Assembly (NCBI GenBank): GCA_002306005.1
Contig: DBRO01000046.1
Location: forward strand, 1,280 to 7,735
From: Ruminococcus sp. UBA1366
Lineage (GTDB): Bacteria > Bacillota > Clostridia > Oscillospirales > Ruminococcaceae
Length of the DNA stretch: 6,456 nucleotides
Direction: 5' to 3'
A program made the translations under genes and the position numbers. Below are positions 5,858 through 6,456 of the stretch, piece after piece. Under the pieces are notes generated by a model, which saw nothing but the letters and a program-made list of their open reading frames with translations, ran no database searches and had not been told where the DNA came from. Numbering within the stretch: the stretch's first letter is position 1; each line of letters starts with the position of its first letter.

Positions 5858-5912
5858 AAGGCAGCAAACTGCAAACTGCGGATAATTCCCCGCACATCTG
5901 CGTTCCTGCCTT
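5858..5912 (-). other. Composite two-level hairpin just after rpsO
   Basis: AAGGCAG (5858-5864) pairs with CTGCCTT (5906-5912), extendable by CC/GG past a 2-nt bulge. Inside it TGCGG (5877-5881) pairs with CCGCA (5890-5894) over an 8-nt loop. The unpaired left flank holds a tandem repeat of GCAAACT. The fold begins 12 nt after the rpsO stop and has no U-tract. It could protect the rpsO 3' end after processing between the two genes; this is inference. Confidence 0.5.
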
Positions 5913-5924
5913 GGTAAATTCACT

Positions 5925-6191
5925 TTACTTACGGATACCGAGTTTCTGGATGATTTCTCTGTACCGGTTAATGTCCTTCTTCATCAAATAATTGAGAAGA
6001 TTTCTTCTGTGGCCGACCATTTTCAGCAGTCCGCGTCTGGAATGGTGGTCTTTCTTGTGGGTTTTCAGGTGCTCGTTTAAGTCATTGATTCTCTTTGTCA
6101 GAATCGCAATCTGCACCTCGGGAGAACCCGTGTCATTTTCATGGGTTCTGTTCGCCTCAATCACGGCGGTTTTTTCGTCTTTTCTCAGCAT
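5925..6191 (-). CDS. rpsO: 30S ribosomal protein S15
   Basis: At 88 residues this is a full-length S15 (family about 89). S15 is a primary binder of 16S rRNA at the central-domain three-way junction and helps form the platform and bridge B4 to the 50S subunit. Family motifs are all present: TGSPEVQIA (21-29), [26 protein letters not shown] (31-56) and the [12 protein letters not shown] helix (58-69), ending [19 protein letters not shown] at 6191 follows AGAGG (6203-6199) at 7 nt; the frame remains open upstream but that part is the structured leader. It is the first gene after a consensus promoter and is followed by pnp, the same order as in E. coli. S15 represses its own mRNA in several bacteria by binding leader structures, and a GC-rich leader hairpin is present here. 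Confidence 0.97.
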   Translation of the reverse strand: MLRKDEKTAVIEANRTHENDTGSPEVQIAILTKRINDLNEHLKTHKKDHHSRRGLLKMVGHRRNLLNYLMKKDINRYREIIQKLGIRK

Positions 6192-6219
6192 AAAAGTACC
6201 TCTTTCTATTTCTCCTGTG

Positions 6220-6274
6220 ACGCAGGCTGCGGCAGATACTTTCCTTATAAAAAGGCATAACCCGCAATCCGCGT
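6220..6274 (-). promoter_or_regulatory. GC-rich hairpin in the rpsO leader, candidate S15 autoregulatory site
   Basis: In the minus-strand RNA ACGC/GCGU, GG/CC and UGCGG/CCGCA stack with a bulged U and a small AU/G internal loop to give an interrupted stem of about 11 bp, capped by a loop that holds a CCUU/AAGG mini-hairpin (6243-6255). It ends about 16 nt before the AGAGG ribosome binding site. S15 autoregulation by leader RNA is established in several bacteria, with structures that differ between phyla. I cannot match this one to a published class, so the role is inferred from position. Confidence 0.45.
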
Positions 6275-6324
6275 ACACGGAACATTTTTCTGCACGGTGC
6301 TTCTTTTAACCGCACATTGAGAAA

Positions 6325-6353
6325 ATTATACCACAATACAAATCCCGTGTAAA
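6325..6353 (-). promoter_or_regulatory. Strong promoter of rpsO-pnp
   Basis: TTTACA (6353-6348, 5 of 6 matches) and a perfect TATAAT (6330-6325) are 17 bp apart, with TGG in front of the -10 giving an extended -10. The predicted start near 6318 gives an rpsO leader of about 125 nt. This is the best promoter in the window, as expected for a ribosomal protein gene. Confidence 0.85.
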
Positions 6354-6378
6354 GAGATTTTACAAATTGTTTAGAATT

Positions 6379-6456
6379 TTATTGCAAGACTTTTTTCAGA
6401 TATTGTCCGGTATAAGATTTCTTACAGCGAGCAACTGCCTCCGGTGTACCGGTTGC
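6379..6456 (-). CDS. uvrA: UvrA excinuclease subunit A, C-terminal end only
   Basis: The window edge cuts this gene, leaving the last 25 codons and a TAA stop (6381-6379). The residues ATGTPEAVARCKKSYTGQYLKK match the conserved end of UvrA, where a G-T-P-E-x-V sequence is followed by S-x-T-G-x-Y-L after the last ABC ATPase domain. UvrA is the damage-sensing ATPase of nucleotide excision repair, working with UvrB and UvrC. The stretch is short but the motif is distinctive. No clear terminator follows; the rpsO promoter starts 26 nt downstream, so some read-through into rpsO is possible. Confidence 0.85.
   Translation of the reverse strand, partial: ATGTPEAVARCKKSYTGQYLKKVLQ

Noticed and set aside
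5727..5897. In-frame 57-codon N-terminal extension of pnp, with an AGGA a few bases before its ATG
   Set aside because: The extension resembles no PNPase, coincides with strong RNA hairpins, and a far better GGAGGA precedes the ATG that gives the conserved N-terminus. The open frame is most likely chance.
6192..6278. In-frame 29-codon extension of rpsO
   Set aside because: It would encode the structured leader; the conserved S15 start follows a good AGAGG at the right distance.
1..6456. CRISPR arrays, tRNA genes, IS elements, known riboswitches
   Set aside because: No regularly spaced repeats, tRNA cloverleaf, transposase or recognisable aptamer core seen on either strand.

Overview
The window is a stretch of bacterial core chromosome, very probably from a low-to-moderate GC, Gram-positive Clostridia-type Firmicute. 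The basis is the RqcP-like S4 protein, the YabM/SpoVB-type flippase next to mazG, hup and rqcP (a Clostridia version of the B. subtilis yabM-yabN-yabO neighbourhood), strong GGAGG-type ribosome binding sites, TTG start use, and housekeeping promoters of the TTGACA/TATAAT kind. Placement in Oscillospirales/Ruminococcaceae is a guess. Every gene lies on the minus strand, so transcription runs from high to low coordinates. I see no mobile element, CRISPR array, tRNA or rRNA.

Right block (6456 to about 3507): the last 25 codons of uvrA are followed by a consensus extended -10 promoter. It drives rpsO (ribosomal protein S15) and then pnp (polynucleotide phosphorylase), ending in a strong intrinsic terminator. 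The rpsO leader and the 198-nt rpsO-pnp spacer are both rich in RNA secondary structure. The spacer carries a near-continuous long hairpin just before the pnp ribosome binding site, in the position where the E. coli pnp mRNA has its RNase III-processed autoregulatory stem-loop.

Middle and left block (3444 to about 176): a SpoVB/YabM-type lipid-linked polysaccharide flippase (TTG start) is followed by mazG, hup and rqcP, closed by a terminator placed right after a tandem stop codon. A second good promoter, with a perfect 14-bp palindrome at its predicted start site, lies between the flippase and mazG, so mazG-hup-rqcP can be transcribed on its own. A GNRA-capped terminator-like hairpin between hup and rqcP probably lowers read-through from the abundant HU message to rqcP.

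Left edge (about 175 to 1): a new transcription unit starts here. It has an extended -10 promoter, two related dyads around and upstream of the -35 box, a 5'-UTR hairpin, a ribosome binding site, and the first eight codons of a gene whose N-terminus resembles PLP-dependent aminotransferases. The yabP-yabQ-divIC genes that follow rqcP (yabO) in Bacillus are not seen here.

Overall the genes serve nucleotide-pool sanitation (MazG), chromosome architecture (HU), ribosome assembly and rescue (S15, RqcP), RNA turnover (PNPase), DNA repair (UvrA) and envelope polymer export. No new protein system was found. The interesting material is regulatory, in the spacers.
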